Part shown: piece by piece, positions 61,303-64,000 of the stretch
Position numbering within the stretch: the first letter of the stretch is position 1
Layout: each line of letters begins with the position of its first letter
NCBI RefSeq assembly: GCF_001662875.1
Contig: NZ_JPVZ01000001.1
Span: forward strand, 558,001-622,000
Direction: 5' to 3'
Source: Thalassospira tepidiphila MCCC 1A03514
Lineage (GTDB): Bacteria > Pseudomonadota > Alphaproteobacteria > Rhodospirillales > Thalassospiraceae
Length of the DNA stretch: 64,000 nucleotides
Translations under genes and position numbers: made by a program
Notes under the pieces: model-generated
Seen by the model: the letters and a program-made list of their open reading frames with translations, nothing else
Database searches by the model: none
Told to the model about the DNA's origin: nothing

Positions 61303-61791
61303 GTGTCACTTTCCCGCGCAAAAATCCGTAAACGCCAACGCATGTATGTCATCGTGGCCATCTTGCTCGCGGTTGGCAGTGCTGCGGCCCTGATGCTGAC
61401 CGCATTTGAAGATTCTGTGGTGTTCTTCTTCAGCCCAACCGAAATAGCCGAAAAATCACCGATTGACCCCGATCAGCGTTTGCGGATTGGCGGGCTTGTG
61501 GTTGAAGGGTCGGTTGCAAAACAGGATGATGGGCAAACCATTGCCTTCGTCGTTACCGACATGGCCGAAAGTGTGCCGGTTTCCTATCGCGGGATTTTGC
61601 CTGATCTGTTTCGCGAAGGTCAGGGTGTCGTCGCCGAAGGCCATATGAACAGCGACGGCACCTTTGTCGCATCCGAAGTTCTGGCCAAGCATGATGAAAA
61701 CTACATGCCGCCTGAAGTCGCCGAATCGCTTAAGAAAAGCGGCTATTGGGAAGAAATCGAAGCCAAGAACGCCGAACAAATGCGCAATTAA
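61303..61791 (+). CDS. ccmE: cytochrome c maturation protein CcmE (heme chaperone)
   Basis: Periplasmic heme chaperone of 162 aa anchored by one N-terminal helix (RMYVIVAILLAVGSAAALML). The heme-binding histidine and the tyrosine are in VLAKHDENYMPPEV, matching the H130/Y134 motif of E. coli. The start is GTG at 61303 with GGAGAA 6 nt upstream. The gene lies 13 bp after ccmD. Confidence 0.94.
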   Translation: MSLSRAKIRKRQRMYVIVAILLAVGSAAALMLTAFEDSVVFFFSPTEIAEKSPIDPDQRLRIGGLVVEGSVAKQDDGQTIAFVVTDMAESVPVSYRGILPDLFREGQGVVAEGHMNSDGTFVASEVLAKHDENYMPPEVAESLKKSGYWEEIEAKNAEQMRN

Positions 61792-61923
61792 GCCACATTC
61801 TGCCGCCATAAAGCCCGACCATACGCGCAAGAAAAACATAGCCGCGACCATTGCCCCTTGATCTGTACCCGACCGATCGGGCAATAGGGCGCAGGGGAAC
61901 TATTGGGGAAGTCATAGACGCAC

Positions 61924-63993
61924 ATGTTTGCAGAGTTAGGACATTTTGCCCTGCTGCTGATGGTGGTCACGGGAATTGGACAGGCGGTTCTGTTCAGCCC
62001 GCTTTGGCTACGTGCATCGTTGCGCATGCTCTCCCCGCAACGGGCTTCTGCCACACCGGCAGGCAGCCCAGCCTTTTCCGATGACGATGATAATGACGGT
62101 ACTTTCGGGCAGACTACGGTAAAACCGACCAGCCTGTTTCTGCTGCCTGGCGTCATTCTGTTACTTGGCCTTCTGGCTGAGGGGGCGTTGCTTAATGCCT
62201 TTATCGTCAGTGACTTCACCCTGCCCATCGTATCGAACGTCAGTCATTCATCGACCCCATTGCTTTATCGCATTGGGGCGGCCTTTACCCCCGATGGCGG
62301 GGCCATGCTGCTGTGGCTTCTGGCCCTTTCACTGGTCAATCTTCTGATTGCGATCCAACTGCGCAGTTCAGTGGCCATCTGTACGGATCGCTTTGCCCGC
62401 AATGCCCTTTCCGTTCTTGGCGCATTGATCACAATTCTTGGTGTCGTGACACTGATTGATGCCGACCCGTTCCTGCGCGTCACTGTTGCGCCGCTTGATG
62501 GTCGGGGGATGAACCCGCAAAGCCAGGACCTTCTTAAAGTCCTGCGCGAACCGTTCCTTTATCTTGGTCTGGCGGGCCTTGCCGGTATCTTTGCCATGAC
62601 ACTGGCCGGTTTGCTTGACCGCAAGATTGACCGCCGGTTTGCCGAAACCATGCGATCCTGGACCATCATATCCTGGGTCTGCCTTGGCACCGCGATTGCG
62701 ATCAATGCCTATCGCTCCTACAGCGAACAAGCATGGGGTGGCTGGTGGTACTGGGACACGGCGGAAAACAGCCTTCTCTTGCCATGGTTGCTGGCAACCG
62801 CCCTTTTGCATTGCCGGGCCGTTCTGGAAAAAACCGAAACCCTACGCGCCTGGACAGCCTTTCTGGGCATCACAACGCTTGCGGTGGGATGGTTCGGGGT
62901 CTACCTGACCCGATCAGATCTGTTTGCGCCCCTGCCCGAAACACAGCTTCTGCCGATTGACAGTACCGGACTTCTGGTCGCGTTTTGTCTGGTGTTTGCC
63001 GTCGCCTATTACCTGTTTTGGCGCTCTGTCGATCAGATGGGCGATGGTCGCGGTTTTGATGTCATTTCGCGCGAAAGTGCGATGTTCCTCAACAGCGTCA
63101 TGCTGTCGCTGGTTGCTGCCGTCGTGCTGATCGGAACGATTTATCCACTGGTTTTGCAATGGATTACGGGCGACCCGATCACGGTAGGTGCGCCGTTCTA
63201 TGTCAAAGCTCTGATCCCGATTGTTCTGCCCTTGCTGTTTCTGATGGCCTTTGCCCCGGCTCTGCGCTGGCGACAAGATGAAGTCTGGATGATCGGGCGG
63301 CGCATGAAGCTTGCAGCCATCCTGTCGCTCATCACGGTGCTGTTCGTTTCCATCCGCTTTATCGACCTGTCCCCCGCACCACTGATCGGTATCGGTCTTG
63401 CCGGTTGGGTTCTGACCGCGTCGCTAAGTGATCTGTGGGCGCGGCTTTGGCGTCATCCTGAATATGGCGAAAGCAAATATCGCAATCTGCAACTTCTGGG
63501 TCCGCGCTATATCAGCATGACCCTTTCCCATATCGGCCTTGCAATCCTGATTGCCGGTGGATCGGCCAGCAGCATCTGGGAAGAACAGGTTGTTGTCTCT
63601 GCCCGTGCCGGACAAAGTATTCAGGCAGGTCCCTATAACCTGCAATATGAAGGTGTCTCACTTCTGGCTGGTGAAAACTATGCCACCCGTCAGGCGACCT
63701 TTATCCTGTATCGGCACTCCCTGCCTGTCACCGAACTTTTCCCTGAAATTCGCTATTACCCGATCCGTGGCGTTGAAACCCGTGAAGCCGATATCTGGCA
63801 TGGTCGCGATGGCGATCTGCATGTCTCGATCGGTGACCGTGATGATGATGGCGGCCGGGTGGTAACGGTTCATTATTTGCCCATGATGCCCTGGGTCTGG
63901 GGCGGCATGTTATTGATGTTGATCGGTGGATGTTTCAGCATCCTCACGCGCGTAATCCTGCGCTTCAAGAAGACTGGAGTTCCCGCTTCATGA
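61924..63993 (+). CDS. ccmF: heme lyase subunit CcmF
   Basis: Large inner-membrane protein of 689 aa, the core of the apocytochrome-heme ligase. The WWD motif is AWGGWWYWDTAENSLLLPWLLATALLHC, and conserved blocks such as SHSSTPLLYRIGAAFTPDGGAMLLW and LGPRYISMTLSHIGLAILIAGG are present. The ATG follows a 132-bp gap after ccmE that contains no gene. Its stop overlaps the next ATG by four bases. Confidence 0.94.
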   Translation: MFAELGHFALLLMVVTGIGQAVLFSPLWLRASLRMLSPQRASATPAGSPAFSDDDDNDGTFGQTTVKPTSLFLLPGVILLLGLLAEGALLNAFIVSDFTLPIVSNVSHSSTPLLYRIGAAFTPDGGAMLLWLLALSLVNLLIAIQLRSSVAICTDRFARNALSVLGALITILGVVTLIDADPFLRVTVAPLDGRGMNPQSQDLLKVLREPFLYLGLAGLAGIFAMTLAGLLDRKIDRRFAETMRSWTIISWVCLGTAIAINAYRSYSEQAWGGWWYWDTAENSLLLPWLLATALLHCRAVLEKTETLRAWTAFLGITTLAVGWFGVYLTRSDLFAPLPETQLLPIDSTGLLVAFCLVFAVAYYLFWRSVDQMGDGRGFDVISRESAMFLNSVMLSLVAAVVLIGTIYPLVLQWITGDPITVGAPFYVKALIPIVLPLLFLMAFAPALRWRQDEVWMIGRRMKLAAILSLITVLFVSIRFIDLSPAPLIGIGLAGWVLTASLSDLWARLWRHPEYGESKYRNLQLLGPRYISMTLSHIGLAILIAGGSASSIWEEQVVVSARAGQSIQAGPYNLQYEGVSLLAGENYATRQATFILYRHSLPVTELFPEIRYYPIRGVETREADIWHGRDGDLHVSIGDRDDDGGRVVTVHYLPMMPWVWGGMLLMLIGGCFSILTRVILRFKKTGVPAS

Positions 63994-64000
63994 GATTTTC
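63990..64000 (+). CDS. start of next ccm gene (partial)
   Basis: Only the first codons (Met-Arg-Phe) are within the window; ATGA overlap with ccmF and the usual order suggest ccmG/dsbE, which cannot be confirmed here. Confidence 0.35.

Overview
The window looks like chromosomal backbone of a free-living marine alphaproteobacterium of the Rhodospirillales, most like Thalassospira. This placement is inferred from moderate GC, gene content and protein style (CarD regulator, FdxA-type ferredoxin, LiuR-type MerR regulator, Mrp antiporter, system I cytochrome c maturation, many ABC uptake systems) and was not checked by any search. There is no sign of phage, insertion sequences, CRISPR arrays or rRNA. 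The only RNA gene found is a tRNA-Arg(CCT).

Left part (1-17.7 kb): an unrecognised small protein lies divergent from an AraC-type regulator, and three copies of a 9-bp motif sit in the gap between them. A DMT permease follows. Next is a minus-strand operon with a complete polyamine-type ABC importer, a nitrilase-family amidohydrolase and a ketopantoate-reductase-like enzyme. A glutarate/lysine module follows (class III CoA-transferase, glutaryl-CoA dehydrogenase, divergent LysR regulator with an inverted repeat at its start). A two-gene unit of unknown function comes after it, then homogentisate dioxygenase and a small cupin.

Middle part (17.7-33 kb): tRNA-Arg, a PagL-like outer-membrane deacylase, proline iminopeptidase, a secreted nuclease-like protein, an M48 lipoprotein protease, a phosphatase-fold protein that has lost its metal ligands, CarD, and 7Fe ferredoxin. 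A signalling cluster follows: a membrane PAS-GGDEF-EAL protein, then CheY-like, CheC-like and PAS histidine kinase genes. After it come a LiuR-like regulator with its palindromic operator, a DUF454 membrane protein, ArfB, an acyl-ACP thioesterase-like protein and RNase HII.

Right part (33-64 kb): mrpA(B)CDEFG Na+/H+ antiporter operon, MFS carrier, permease with a histidine-rich tail, and a branched-chain-type ABC importer operon with two AMP-forming acyl-CoA ligases (probably uptake and activation of an organic or aromatic acid). Aconitase with a palindrome-rich leader follows, then a four-CBS PAS-GGDEF-EAL protein, an NSS-family sodium symporter, a DUF1223 secreted protein, and ccmABCDEF, with the next ccm gene beginning at the window edge.

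Where an upstream-extended reading frame existed, starts were moved to the codon with a convincing ribosome binding site or family-typical N-terminus. No dramatic new system is obvious. The best candidates for something undescribed are the unknown two-gene unit (13.1-15.7 kb), the pseudo-phosphatase beside carD, and the CheY/CheC/kinase set next to a c-di-GMP protein.
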